A stretch of 64,000 nt of DNA, from contig JAFCMP010000556.1 of assembly GCA_017506865.1 (NCBI GenBank), positions 1-64,000 on the forward strand. Reading direction: 5' to 3'. The translations under genes and the position numbers were made by a program. The notes under the pieces are model-generated. The model did not search any database, was not told the DNA's origin, and saw only the letters and a list, made by a program, of their open reading frames with translations. This DNA is from Tribonema minus. Taxonomy: Eukaryota > Sar > Xanthophyceae > Tribonematales > Tribonemataceae. The first letter of the stretch is position 1. Every line of letters begins with the position of its first letter. This document shows positions 1 to 10,555 of this stretch, one piece after another.

Positions 1-3000
1 GCCACACGCGCGCGCGCGCTGCCACATGCTCGACGCCAGACCGGTATCCTACGCCAAACTGCGACATGGAGGCCAGCAGCCCCGATATTTTGCCCTTGAC
101 ACCCCGTGCCGCTGTGGACCCGAGGAGTCTGCGCCAGACACTGGAGCAGGCGATCGGACGCCGCTTCTGTCCTATGCCTGAGAGGGCCGCGGCGCGGAGA
201 AGCCGTTGCGATTGCTCCGGCAGCAGTTCGGGCTCAACAAGCAGCGTCGTGAACACCTTGGCCAGGTGATGGGCGAATGCCGGTTCCATCACATCCGATT
301 CTGAATCACCAGCTAGTCCTGGCGAGGCACTGCCCACGGGGCGGGTGGCTGCTTTCACTGGTGCACCAGGCCCAGCGGCCATCAAGAGGTGTTCATAGCG
401 TAGGCCGTCCAGCCCTCCTGCCTTCCCCGCCCCTGCTGCGGACAAGGTCGACAGTATGTCTGTCGCCTCCACCTCGAGGCGCCGTCCGGCTGCGCTGGCA
501 GCATCCTCAGGCCTATCGCTGCGATCATGCGCCTGACCCGATTCGAAGACGGGACTGCCGCTGCCAGCGGGCCCGGCGGTCGTTGCCACCCCTGCGCCGT
601 GCAAGCAGTGCCGCCGGGCGTCGCGTACCAGGCCGCGCACTTGCTCCATTGGCGTATCGACTACCCCGGGCCGGGTGCCAGTTTCAGGGTGCTTTGCTGC
701 CAGCACCTGTGCCGTGACCTCGTCTGCTGGGGCGCATGCTTCACGCGCCTCTAGTCGTGCGGCAGCCAGGCCTACCCCCCGTCGCTTGCCTGAGAGGGCA
801 GCGCATGCTGTTTGCTGCCTGGAGTCAGCCTCCGTCCAGTCGGCATCGAAGTTCGTTTGTGCCGACGCCGTAGCTGCGTTGTTTGGTTTGGGGGCCCGCA
901 GCGCCGCTGCTGCTGACAGCGTCTTTCTCAGTAGCTCCGCAAAGTCGCCAGACAGCAACGCTGCCAGCCGGGCCGCAGGCGGCATACCGGTTCCCTCCGG
1001 TTGCCTACCAAAGGCCATTGCTGCTAGCAGGTGCAGCAGCCTGTAGCCGCGCTGCACTAGAGTCTGAGAAACCTGATGAGCAAACGCCCCGGCACCATGG
1101 TGGAGGCGCACCCGTGCCGCCTCACGTGCACTGTCTGTGGCGTCCGCCAGTAGTCGTGTGGCGTGCTCCACTAGCCGTGCCCACTGGGTGCACTGCAGCT
1201 GAGTGCGGAAGGGGTTGGCAGTCGTGGTGAACCGTAGCAGCAGTAGATCCGCCTCATTGGTCTGGTCAAGTGCGTGGACGACCGAGGGCGTCGAGAGGTC
1301 CCAAGCCAGGGATGCTCGTGACTGGGGCTTTGAGGGCCTGCCACTGGTGGTGGTGGTCGGGGGGGGCGGTGACGCGGCATCGTCCGGCGGGTCCAAGTCC
1401 ATGTCCGCCCATCCCACGGCCGTCCCGTGGGGGGGGCTGCTGTCCTGCAGCCTTAGGCTGTTAGACTGAGTGCGGCTGCCGGCGCTGCCAGGCGGTGCCG
1501 CAGCAGCTGCCGTTCGGCGCCGGCGTTGCGCGCCGGTTGCCGTGGCCGCCGGGCGTTTCTTGCTGGACTTTGAGTTGGCAGCGCCACTAGCCGGCACCGC
1601 CGGTGGCTTTGGAGGTGTCGCTGCGGCAGCCCCCGCCGCCGCGGCCGCGCCGTCGCTACCCGCACCCCCGCCCTCGGACTGGCCCGGGGGTACTGCCGGG
1701 CGTGCGCGCGTGGGGGCGCTTCCATTCCGTCGACACGTGTGGCATGGCGAGGTCAGCGCGCATTGCCTCTGCCCCGCGCTGGCTGACATATGGACCAGAC
1801 CGCAGGCACCTGTGCATGCACTCAGCTTCCTTACCGCCCGTAGGAAGTCTTCTGCCGTGCAACCATACATGGTGCTCATCTCCTGCACACGCTTGGCATG
1901 GTGTGCCCCAGTGTTGCAGGTACTGCTGCCTGAAGGGGCACGGTCACCGGATGGGTCGTGATCAACCTGCTGCCGGATGCCCTTGGCGTATGCTGCCGCC
2001 AGATTTTGCTGACAGTGTGATGTGCTCGCCTCAGGGTTCAGCATCGACCTCGTGCAGCTACCACCGTTGAAGTGGGCCACTACCGGTGCCATGCGGCTCG
2101 CAGCTGACAGTTTGCCTCGCTGTTTGCTGTCCTCTTTCTGACCAAGCTGCCAAAATGCCAGTGTGCATAAAGGACACCTCAGTGGCTCAGGCTGCTGTGG
2201 CAACTGTAGCGCAGTACGGGGCTGTGTCCGACTCGGAGCCGTGATGTGGGTGCTGTTAGCTTGAGTGGTCGCCGACGCTGTCATAGTGGTTGGCAAGGGC
2301 GGAGCTGCCGCAGGGGCGACAAGCAGTTCAAAGTGTCCCACATTTGTATATAGCCCAGGCGGCGTCCACAGCACATCCAGATGGCAGTCAGGCTGAGCTG
2401 GAGTTACCGGTGCGAATACCGCTGGCAGCCCCATCAGTTGTGCCAGCACCAGCCCTGTTGATTTTTGCGTGCTGCCAGTGGCCTGAGGCTCGGCCTGCCA
2501 CACCGTCACCGAGACCGCGTAGACCGCTGCAACAATGGCCCACACAGACAAACCGAGGGGCCGTCCCCACACGCCCTCTTCCTGTAGGCGTTGCAGCAGG
2601 AGCGTGTGCCCGCTGTCCGCGCTGTCCGTTTCATTTGTGCCGTACTCGATTGCGAGGCAGCGAGCGCGTGTCCCGTACGTGTCGAATTGTTCACGTGTAC
2701 ACGCAGGTTGGGCTGCTGCATGCGCGGTCAGTTGACGCATCGATGACATGCTGGCCCCTTGTTTGCCCGCCCCCTGCGTGACGTATGCCACCATCCCGTC
2801 CAGCAGTGCCTCTCGCATGGCAATCACCAGTGCTGGGGCCGGCAGTCCGTGCTCAACTGCGACGCTGCCTATGCCGTGTAGAGCTGTATGAATCAGGCAG
2901 TTGCCGTTGCCCACGTTGCTCACGGGGCGAAGCTCCCCACCACGTGCTAGCGTCGCTGTGTTTTCCCCAAGCGCCTGTTTGTGGAGTGCCTGCAGGCCCG

Positions 3001-6000
3001 TGTGCCAAGTGGAAAAACCATAGTTGGTGGCTTTTGCCAGCGCGTCTTGCTGCTCCTCCACGGTGACTGTATGGCACACGGTTGAGGGTACCCGGGTCGC
3101 CACCGTCACGGTGGTGACCTTCGCCGGCCCGGATATTGGTGCTGAGGGGGCAGAGGCACCGCCCCTCGGCGGTGTGGTGGCTGGTGCCAGGGGTGCACGA
3201 GAATTGTCGCACTGGGCCTGTCGCTCCTGCGTCCGCCGTCTGTGTTTACCTCTGCGTCGACTGCGCTTTCCACTGGCAACCATAGCCGTGACAGGTGCTG
3301 TCTCGGTCATTGTTGCGTGGGTGCTGTTATCACCAGCCTGCGTTACGTCTGACTCACCACGTTTCCCGGCTGGCTGGCGAGGCGACCTGGCAACGACCGG
3401 TTCCCTAAGGGAGAGTTGGTCAAACACCGTTGCCAGGTCATTACCTTCTTCTCGGAGGGAGAGCAAGCTGAACGTGACCGTCAGGTCATGCATCTGACTC
3501 GCCAGCGGTGCGCAGGAAGTCCGGCCCAGCAGGGTCTGTGTTGCTGGCGCGTCGCTGGGCGCCGGCCGCATATGCAGTCGGCGTGACGTGCGGCAGGGTC
3601 CAAGCTTGGTACCCGTCGGCCAAGCGCAAAGCACCGTGACGCGTGCCCGATTGGGGGCAAGGGCCAGTGCACGTACCCTGCGCGCGAGTGCGCCAGCCGC
3701 CCCCAGCAGGCCTTGCCAGTGTGATCCCGTCGGGTCCCTGGGGCATTCGCTAGACTGAGCGCCCGCTGCGACAGCAGCTGCGGCACTGCCAGGTGTGCTG
3801 GGCACACGATCGTTGCTTGACATCGTTGCGCCGCTATCGCTAGCACGACTTTCGCCAGGCAGCACACCCATTGTGCTGCTCCGGGTCAGTCTCGGCAGCG
3901 GCGCATCTGCCACACCGTCCAACGTAGATGCATGGGCTTGCCTGGGGTCTACCCCCAGGTGCTCGCATCCGAGGATTTTGCGTATGGGACCACATTTGCT
4001 AGCGGCGGCGAGCAGCGCGGCTGTTGGCTTCAGGCTATTCCCCCCACCAACAGCTGCACCACCCGCTGCCGCCGCGCATGTCGTTGGTCGGGTGTGTATG
4101 TCAGCAATGTGATCATGGCCTGATGCACGGTCACAGCCTGACAGTGTGCATGCTGTCGCGGCGACCGGGCCTGCGAGGCAGTCGGCGCAGCGCCACACGT
4201 CGCACTGGTCCAGGGCCCCTAGATCACCAGATGGTGTCGTGGCGCTTGCTGCTGTGCGTCTGATGAAGAGGTTGCCGCACCCATCGCAGACCTGCTCCAG
4301 GCCGCCGCATATTGGTCGATGGTCTAGGAAAAGCTGAACATGCAGTTCTGCAAATTGCTTCCCTTTCCCTGTGTGGCGCGTGCGCTGGTGTGCACATGCG
4401 TGTGCCGCTGGGCAATTCTTTCCCGGGGCCCGAGGATTTGCTCGCACTATGAACTTGTCGCACATGCGGCAGTCCAGCCCCGGGATATTGACCTTCCGGT
4501 TGGCAGCGGGTGTCTTGGCGGGCGCCAAAACTGTCATAGCGGTGATGCCGGATATTGGGTGCCCGTTGCGACTGTTACCGTCAGAGGTGACGCTGCCGCC
4601 TGACAGAGAGGCGCCGCTGCCAGCTGGCTGCAAAGACCGGGACGTGATTCGTCTCTGGTGACCCGCCGGCCCAGGTTCGCCAACTTCCATCGGTACAGGC
4701 ATGGTCACGGTGACCGGCTTTGCCAGCGCACCGCCAGACTGTGGCTCTGGACGGGTGACGCTGCCAGTGCTTTGGGCGCTGGCGCGGCGCCGACCCCGCC
4801 GGGGTGCAGCCGCCCCACGTTCGCCGCCCGGTGCAGCAGCCGCTGCGGCCGCTGGTGCTGTTGTCACCATGTCTGCAGTACATGAGGTTTCCGCTGCGGT
4901 GACCTCCATCGGCTGAGGACCGGGATGCCACTGGGGAGAGGCGCCGCTGCTAGCTGGCTGCGAAGGCCGCGACGTGATCCGTCTCTGGTGACCCGCTGGC
5001 CCACTGGTAGGTTCGCCAACTTCCATCGGTACGGGCACGGTCGTGGTGACCGCCTTTGCCAGCGCACTCAGTTTGCCAGACGGCGACTCTGGGCGGTTGA
5101 TGCTGCCAATGCTTCCGAGGCGTCCCGGGGGCGGCCCGGCGCTGGCGCCGCGACGCCGACCCCGCCGGGATGCAGCTGCCCCGCGTTGGCCATCTGATGC
5201 GGCAGCGCCTGCCGGCGGTTTTGGCACCATGTCTGCCGCACGTGGCGTTGCCGCCGCCGTTAAGTCGGAGGTAACCTTGCGACCGCATGCAGCGGCGGCT
5301 GTGACAGTCGTCCGTGGCTGTGCAACCACCGGGTTGGCCGGTGCGGGCCCCGCCGCTGGTGCGGCAGTGGCAGCCGTCACTAAAGGCGTTTTCCGCCGCG
5401 AACGTCGTTTTGGCATTGGCGTTGTCGCTACTGGTGAATCCGGCGGCAGTGTCGCCCGACGGCGTTTATTTGCCGCTGGTGGCGGTAGTACCACCAAGCT
5501 CAGTACAATCATCGCTGCTGGCGGCAGTGCCTCCCGTAAACTCGCCGCTTGAGACTCCGAGTCACTGGCAGGCTGATGCCGCGGGCGCTTCGTCTGTGAG
5601 CATCCCCTGTCACAGTGATTAGCGGCACCTGGGCTAGACAGATGGCGGCGGCGCTTCTTGACGTGCGCGTGGCTGCCACTGCCCTGAGGCTCGTCCGAGT
5701 CGGCTGACGACAAGTGTAGTCTGCGCATGCTTCTGCACAGCTCTGCAACCTGACTGCACACTGGCACCTCTGGCATCGGCCGCGGTCTAGAGCTCTGGGC
5801 CATCAGCTGAGGTGGTGGCGGGCCGGGTATCGGTGGCGGGTCCGGTATCGGCGGCGGGCCCGGTATCGGCGGTGGGCCCGGTATCGGCGGCGGGCCCGGT
5901 ATCGGCGGGGGGCCCGGTATCGGCGGCGGGCCCGGGATCGGCGGCGGGCCCGGGATCGGCGGCGGGCCCGGGATTGGCGGCGGGCCCGGGATCGGTGGCG

Positions 6001-6193
6001 GCGGCGGTATCACTAGGCGTACCCAACGGCCAACACCATGGCGGCGTCTGCGGCGTGTGTTAGATTGGCGTGCAGCTTTGACCTGCCACCACCACAAGCC
6101 AGTATTCAGCCCGTGGTTGCGCTGTTCCCGTTTGCGTTTCAGAGGTGACCCCTCCCCACGTGAGGCAGGGCTGGTAAGCCAGTGGAGAGCCAT
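1..6193 (-). CDS. Non-LTR retrotransposon-like polyprotein with OTU protease and RT (partial, runs off left edge)
   Basis: The frame is open from ATG 6193-6191 to base 1, at least 2064 codons with no stop; the end lies outside the window. In order: Arg-rich N-terminus; PPPIPG repeats (~res 61-125); KKRRRH-like basic patches; C-x2-C motifs at ~575/578 (CRMCDKF, followed by several His) and ~636/639 (CDGCGNLF); an OTU-type cysteine protease with GNGNCLIHTAL (Cys1099, codon 2897-2899) and GHFELL (His1287, codon 2333-2335); another C-x2-C at ~1340/1343 (CPLC, then His); an Ala/Pro/Lys linker; then RT N-terminal motifs (GLDGLRYEHL, GQKRRPIAC, SQFGVGYRSG). The catalytic YxDD of RT would lie beyond base 1. 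No apurinic endonuclease domain is seen upstream of RT. Zinc fingers plus a cysteine protease recall NeSL- or Dualen-like elements (family knowledge); the clade is unassigned. A later Met at 5801-5803 is an alternative start. Confidence 0.85.
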   Translation of the reverse strand, partial: MALHWLTSPASRGEGSPLKRKREQRNHGLNTGLWWWQVKAARQSNTRRRRRHGVGRWVRLVIPPPPPIPGPPPIPGPPPIPGPPPIPGPPPIPGPPPIPGPPPIPGPPPIPGPPPIPDPPPIPGPPPPQLMAQSSRPRPMPEVPVCSQVAELCRSMRRLHLSSADSDEPQGSGSHAHVKKRRRHLSSPGAANHCDRGCSQTKRPRHQPASDSESQAASLREALPPAAMIVLSLVVLPPPAANKRRRATLPPDSPVATTPMPKRRSRRKTPLVTAATAAPAAGPAPANPVVAQPRTTVTAAAACGRKVTSDLTAAATPRAADMVPKPPAGAAASDGQRGAAASRRGRRRGASAGPPPGRLGSIGSINRPESPSGKLSALAKAVTTTVPVPMEVGEPTSGPAGHQRRITSRPSQPASSGASPQWHPGPQPMEVTAAETSCTADMVTTAPAAAAAAAPGGERGAAAPRRGRRRASAQSTGSVTRPEPQSGGALAKPVTVTMPVPMEVGEPGPAGHQRRITSRSLQPAGSGASLSGGSVTSDGNSRNGHPISGITAMTVLAPAKTPAANRKVNIPGLDCRMCDKFIVRANPRAPGKNCPAAHACAHQRTRHTGKGKQFAELHVQLFLDHRPICGGLEQVCDGCGNLFIRRTAASATTPSGDLGALDQCDVWRCADCLAGPVAATACTLSGCDRASGHDHIADIHTRPTTCAAAAGGAAVGGGNSLKPTAALLAAASKCGPIRKILGCEHLGVDPRQAHASTLDGVADAPLPRLTRSSTMGVLPGESRASDSGATMSSNDRVPSTPGSAAAAVAAGAQSSECPRDPTGSHWQGLLGAAGALARRVRALALAPNRARVTVLCAWPTGTKLGPCRTSRRLHMRPAPSDAPATQTLLGRTSCAPLASQMHDLTVTFSLLSLREEGNDLATVFDQLSLREPVVARSPRQPAGKRGESDVTQAGDNSTHATMTETAPVTAMVASGKRSRRRGKHRRRTQERQAQCDNSRAPLAPATTPPRGGASAPSAPISGPAKVTTVTVATRVPSTVCHTVTVEEQQDALAKATNYGFSTWHTGLQALHKQALGENTATLARGGELRPVSNVGNGNCLIHTALHGIGSVAVEHGLPAPALVIAMREALLDGMVAYVTQGAGKQGASMSSMRQLTAHAAAQPACTREQFDTYGTRARCLAIEYGTNETDSADSGHTLLLQRLQEEGVWGRPLGLSVWAIVAAVYAVSVTVWQAEPQATGSTQKSTGLVLAQLMGLPAVFAPVTPAQPDCHLDVLWTPPGLYTNVGHFELLVAPAAAPPLPTTMTASATTQANSTHITAPSRTQPRTALQLPQQPEPLRCPLCTLAFWQLGQKEDSKQRGKLSAASRMAPVVAHFNGGSCTRSMLNPEASTSHCQQNLAAAYAKGIRQQVDHDPSGDRAPSGSSTCNTGAHHAKRVQEMSTMYGCTAEDFLRAVRKLSACTGACGLVHMSASAGQRQCALTSPCHTCRRNGSAPTRARPAVPPGQSEGGGAGSDGAAAAAGAAAATPPKPPAVPASGAANSKSSKKRPAATATGAQRRRRTAAAAAPPGSAGSRTQSNSLRLQDSSPPHGTAVGWADMDLDPPDDAASPPPPTTTTSGRPSKPQSRASLAWDLSTPSVVHALDQTNEADLLLLRFTTTANPFRTQLQCTQWARLVEHATRLLADATDSAREAARVRLHHGAGAFAHQVSQTLVQRGYRLLHLLAAMAFGRQPEGTGMPPAARLAALLSGDFAELLRKTLSAAAALRAPKPNNAATASAQTNFDADWTEADSRQQTACAALSGKRRGVGLAAARLEAREACAPADEVTAQVLAAKHPETGTRPGVVDTPMEQVRGLVRDARRHCLHGAGVATTAGPAGSGSPVFESGQAHDRSDRPEDAASAAGRRLEVEATDILSTLSAAGAGKAGGLDGLRYEHLLMAAGPGAPVKAATRPVGSASPGLAGDSESDVMEPAFAHHLAKVFTTLLVEPELLPEQSQRLLRAAALSGIGQKRRPIACSSVWRRLLGSTAARGVKGKISGLLASMSQFGVGYRSGVEHVAARARVW
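4638..5067 (-). repeat. Imperfect internal duplication inside the OTU/RT polyprotein
   Basis: A segment of about 95 bp at roughly 4638-4735 recurs at roughly 4966-5067 with scattered substitutions and a small indel. Both encode a PVPMEVGEP...GPAGHQRRITSR block within a Pro/Ala/Gly/Arg-rich stretch upstream of the first zinc-finger-like motif. The copies stay in frame, so the duplication lengthened the polyprotein without breaking it. Confidence 0.7.
5818..6008 (-). repeat. GC-rich minisatellite coding for PPPIPG repeats
   Basis: Roughly ten units of an 18-bp motif (plus-strand unit CGGTATCGGCGGCGGGCC and variants with GGGATC). In the minus-strand polyprotein frame it encodes a proline-rich PPPIPG array near the N-terminus. 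The unit is a multiple of three, so length changes keep the frame. Confidence 0.85.
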
Positions 6194-6222
6194 AGCTTTG
6201 AAAGGCGACTTTGAGGCGCGAG

Positions 6223-6699
6223 AAAAAAAAAAAAAAAAAAAAAAGCCCAGGCTCGGTCTCGAATGCGCGGCTGCCTACCGCGAACACTCCCCTGCACAAC
6301 TATACCACTTCCAGTTCAAGATCCCGTCCTGCTCTGGTGTATCTGTTGAGGTGCTTCTCCCGCCGTCGTGAAACGAGCGGTGGTGGAACGAGTCGGTGTG
6401 CTCAAGCTCTCTGCCTCTGACCAACACAAGGCAGCTGGGCTGAATGCAATGCTGTGCACTTCGTGTCCTTGCCGCTGCAGTGTCGTGGTCCTGTCGTGTC
6501 TGTGCGTGTGCTGAATGCAGTCAGTCTCTGCCAGGCGGGGTCCCTTGTGCGGCTGCAAATCAAGCTGGTCAGCAAGCGTTCAAACCTTAATCTGGTGAAC
6601 TGCTATCTACTGCCCTGCGATCCAGTGTGCCCTAGGTTCCCCCTTCCCGATCCGTCGACGGCGATATCGTCTGATGTTTTGTTTTTTTTTTTTTTTTTT
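6223..6699. repeat. Homopolymer tracts (A22 and T18) just upstream of the RT ORF
   Basis: A run of 22 A lies at 6223-6244 and a run of 18 T at 6682-6699. They flank the region just 5' of the retroelement ORF (minus orientation). They may be microsatellites or remnants of poly-A insertions. No duplicated target site was recognised. Confidence 0.8.
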
Positions 6700-8988
6700 C
6701 TTTTGGTTTGCCCTTCTTGTGCTTCGGCCGATGTCGCTGTGTGCGTAGGTAGCTTTAGCAATATCAATGCGAGGCTTACTTGCTTACACCGGCGACCCAC
6801 GCTGCGTGTCTGGCCTTGTTCGCCTCAGGCCCGCGGTGGAGCGAAAATCCGCTCTCTAGTCCTCGGCTGTAGCCAGGCCGACAGGTTGAGCGTGCGGTGC
6901 TGCTGTGCCCTCAGTGTCCCCTGTGCATCCTCGCCTTCCGCGCCGCCGCTCCGCCAGCGGCTCCTCCTTCGCTGCCTCCTCCTGCCGCTCGCCCGTGCAG
7001 TATATATGTCACTGTACTATCCACCACCGACTACTCATTACCTGGCAGGTGGTACTTGATGATGGTCCTCATTTTGACTTGAAGCTTTTGTGCTAGTGCA
7101 CAAGAGGTCAGCCGCAACAAGCAGGTACATGCAATATCCGCTGGCAGGGCTTGCACCCCCACCTGGCACCCTTCGCGCTGGCCACACTTTCGATACAGTG
7201 TAACTGCCCCTAAGTGAGCACTTCTTGCCGGGAAAAGTATGCCTTGCTGCGCTCCAACATGTGTGCACACCATCTGCATCTCACCCCCATGGGCAGATGC
7301 ATCTGCTGATGCTAGACCATGTCTAAAAAAGTTAGAAAAAGGTAACCTGGAGCCTAGTCGCACCAGGCCGCTTGTTGCAACTCCAAGGGGCTGTAATCAT
7401 GATGACTATCATTAAAGCCTAGCCGGTATCACTGGAAACGTGCATGTGTTGGCATTCTTGATAGCGGCAGTGGTAATCACACTGACGCCATGCCATTTGA
7501 GCGCCTGAACCGACAGCTGTGCATGCCTGTCTGCCATGGCTGCCAGCACACATACTGCTCTTCAGCAATGAGCAAAACAGTACAAGAATTATTAATTAAG
7601 CTGTTGGAAAGCATGTGCTGCAATCAGAGAGCGTCACAGACACTTTGCAGGTGATCTTGATAAAATTGCAGAGTGCTATGATGCAAACTTTCTGCAGATA
7701 ACACAAAACCACGGGTCAGACTCCCACCCACATAAATGACCTACAATTCACTGTGTGGAGCATCACCCCACTTAAAGTTACCCCACGTGGAGTTTGTGCA
7801 TAATTTTGTCAATCATTGACAAGAGAAGCACCCACTCAGAAGCACATGTCATAAATCTCGTGGCTGTTTGACGGCAAAACAGAATGCACACTTCATGGTG
7901 CCCGACAGTGGCATACATGTGCATGTGCAACACATTCACAGGCGTTTAATAGCGCTACTTTGCATGAAAGCAGCGCGGGATATGTGTGTAGGTCCACTCG
8001 CAAATGCCGCGGGCGGTTCATTGTCATCCGACTCACCAGTGTGGTCCAGCGTGTTGTAGACTTTCTTCCTCTGCAGCGCAGGGGCATTGGGGGCATTGTC
8101 GCCGTGGCCCATGGCATGAGCGTGCAAGCGTGTTTGGCATGCAAAGCGCTGGCCTTCACACAACACTGCCTCCCACCATTAGCAGGTTATGTCACGTGGG
8201 CATGGCCCACCGGGCCGATCTGGCACGCGCAGATTGTAGAACACGCAGTATCCGAGTTAAAGGTTAAGCCAGTGTCCACCAACACGTATGTGTGCCACAT
8301 GATATCTGGAAGATGATGGGTATGGAATGGCCAAAGCCTGCTGCAGCGGATGTTCAGTTGGGTGCAGGCGCACCGAGTGACAACGCAGTAATCGTCTGCT
8401 GTGCATGTCGAACTTGAATGGCAGGCACAGGCTCCAACTGCAACTTGTTGAGCGCTCAGAGCCATTACGAGCTCAAGACCAAGACGCAAGTTAAGGAGCG
8501 ACAACATCAGGTCTCTCAGAGCATTGCTACCTCGATGTGGCAAGCCGCGGTTCATCATGTCAGGTCGCTACGCACTAGCAGGGATGTGCCCCAGCCCATT
8601 ATTGCAGCAGTAGTTTGTCATTGAGGCTCTTCACTGCATATGTTTTGGAAGCAAACCGTATAGAGCTGGAACCACTGGTGCTATATCTGAACAAGGCAAC
8701 CACACTACGTCGTCGGAGCTGGTCCTAGACCTGAGGCATTTGATGTACTGACTGTTACAGTATTGCAGCAGACACAACATCACATGCTTCAACTTGAGGT
8801 CTTTTGCACCAGGGGGTGCCAACAGCGATGTTGGCATGGAACTAAGGGCGTGAGCCATGGCAGTCACAAATTCAGGCATTGGTAAGCAACTTGAGCCACT
8901 CAGTAAAGGAGGATTTTTGTCATGCAACTGCACCCAGAACTGCTGGACAGACTTTGTCATAGTGTGCAAGCGTTGAGCAAACACTTGC
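6700..8988. other. No supported gene
   Basis: I see no convincing exon, RNA gene or element boundary here. It should hold the 5' flank of the retroelement and the remaining 3' part of the Cys-rich repeat gene. Two weak candidates (8335-8451 and 7936-8140, minus) are listed as rejected. Confidence 0.5.
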
Positions 8989-9120
8989 CTGTGCACTGTG
9001 TGTTGCCCGCATCCACATAGCCTTCAGAGCAGGGTACGCAGAGTGCTCCATCGCCCCCACCAGAATAGTTGTTGCCAGTGCATTGCTCACACAGACTTCC
9101 GCCATAACCAGCGAGACAAG
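8989..9120 (-). CDS. Exon: Cys-rich repeat 5 (GC-AG intron follows)
   Basis: 132 nt, phase 1-1, encoding a 44-residue repeat with CLAGYGG, CEQCTGNNYSGGG, CVPCSEGY and NTQCTG. The acceptor is ACACAG. The donor reads CACAG|GCAAGTG, the consensus of the rare GC-AG intron class instead of GT. This is the repeat most diverged from the other four and one residue shorter. The spacing resembles ephrin-receptor/TNFR-like GCC2_GCC3 modules of secreted proteins (family resemblance, not a search result). Confidence 0.8.
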
Positions 9121-9210
9121 CTGTGTGGACAAAAGATTAGAGCCATACAAAGATGCAGGGCAGAGCAGAGGCGGTTTAGAGAGGAGGGAAACCGACGTAA
9201 AAAGCACAAC

Positions 9211-9768
9211 TACCGTATATGCCCGAGTAAACACCCCCCCCCTTGCAAACGCCCATGGGCATGCTTGCCAAGGCAAAGTGGGCAACAACGCCCACCCCCC
9301 CCTTGCAAACGCCCCCCTAGCAACCATAATGGCTGCAGGCCGGCACGGGCCTCGAGAAACAGCCGAAAAACGTCGAAATTAGCCGAACTTCAGGCCGAAC
9401 TTGAACTCATATCGTTCTGAGTGCTTCTCTACTTGCCAACGGATGGTCACAAAGGCAACAATGCTCGATTGACAGAAGCTGTCTTAGCTGCAGCAGCTTC
9501 GCCAGCACCGCCATTGCCGTTATGAGAGGCGTCCGCCATCGCTCCCAAATTTTGTGTGCCGCACCTTGCAAAACGCCCCCTCCGGGCCCTAGTAAACGCC
9601 CCGTCCCCCTTGTAAACGCCCCCTCTGCTAGCTGGCAATGCAAAATGGAGCAGCTAAGCCCCCCCCTCCTTTGTACAGCCCCCCCCCCCATGTAAACGCC
9701 CATGGGCGTGCTGTGCAAAGGTCCAGATCCGCACGCCCGGGGGGGCGTTTACTCGGGCATATACAGTA
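9211..9768. mobile_element. TIR element, 558 bp, with C-rich interior (MITE-like)
   Basis: Ends are inverted repeats of 22 bp with one mismatch: 9211-9232 (TACCGTATATGCCCGAGTAA...) and the reverse complement at 9747-9768. The interior holds further inverted copies of AAACGCCCCCC-type motifs, so the element can fold on itself. The flank suggests a TA target, but this is uncertain. No transposase is encoded. It lies in the intron between Cys-rich repeats 4 and 5. Confidence 0.8.
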
Positions 9769-10555
9769 TATCAACCTTTTAAAAGTTATCTGACCTTATA
9801 CTGACACTAGTGAGGAGATTTTAATCTAATATGTTAATTCAATATATGCAACAGGTTTGTGCTGCTCCGGCTGCATATTCAGCATCATGTTGCATCTACA
9901 TGATCGCTTTACGCTGCGTGGATTTCACGCAGACCACGGTGAAAAGTGTCGAATAGGTTCATCATCCTGATGAACGGAATAATTGGTGCAGCGCACACCC
10001 TGGGGCATCAAGCTATAGTGATCCTGCTCATAAAAGCTGAGCTTCATTATCATCATTATAATATGATACAATCGCATGATTGTCAGTGCATGCAAACTTC
10101 AAGCTAGGCCCTACCATGACAGCCAGTCAGAGTCTGCCGATAGCAGCACAAGGGAGTGCATATTGCTATACAGATGGGCGGCTGATCGAAGCTGCAGGCG
10201 TTGTTGTCAATGACTTGGTATTACGTTATAGCTGCTGAAAGCATCAAAGCAAGAACAGCATAGGTATTTGAAAATGCGCATCAGCTTGCCTGTGTTCTCC
10301 CATGTGGGCTAAGCAAATGATAGGTGATAACGGTGCATCAAGCAAGTCTGCAAATAGCATCACCTGTAAAATTACCAGAGCAAGTTTCAGCACAAGGCCA
10401 AGTGCTTACGATGAACCCTGTACTGCCAGGCGCTTCTCTTGTTGAACACAAGAGAGTTGGAAAGTACTGGAAAGCGAACATCATAATGCTGACTAATTGT
10501 GAACTAAGTCTATCAACAAGAGGTTGTCCAGTGAAGCACACTGGATAGCACGCAC
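9769..10555. other. Intron sequence, no gene seen
   Basis: AT-richer sequence between the TIR element and the 10.6 kb exon. No open frame with protein-like composition on either strand. Confidence 0.5.

Noticed and set aside
277-5622. Many plus-strand and other-frame open frames over the GC-rich left 6 kb
   Set aside because: They are shadows of the minus-strand OTU/RT frame: they lack domain motifs and overlap each other.
5787-6026. Minus frame of DPGPAADPGPAAD-type repeats
   Set aside because: Out-of-frame reading of the GC-rich minisatellite. The polyprotein frame reads it as PPPIPG and continues for 2000 codons.
7936-8140. Minus-strand frame ALQRKKVYNTLDHTGESDD... as a possible cytoplasmic C-terminal exon
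   Set aside because: Composition is protein-like, but no convincing acceptor in phase 1 and no transmembrane exon before it. Left unannotated.
8335-8451. Minus Cys-rich stretch CACHSSSTCTADDYCVV as a sixth module exon
   Set aside because: A good acceptor exists, but the only nearby donor gives the wrong phase and the Cys spacing does not match the repeat.
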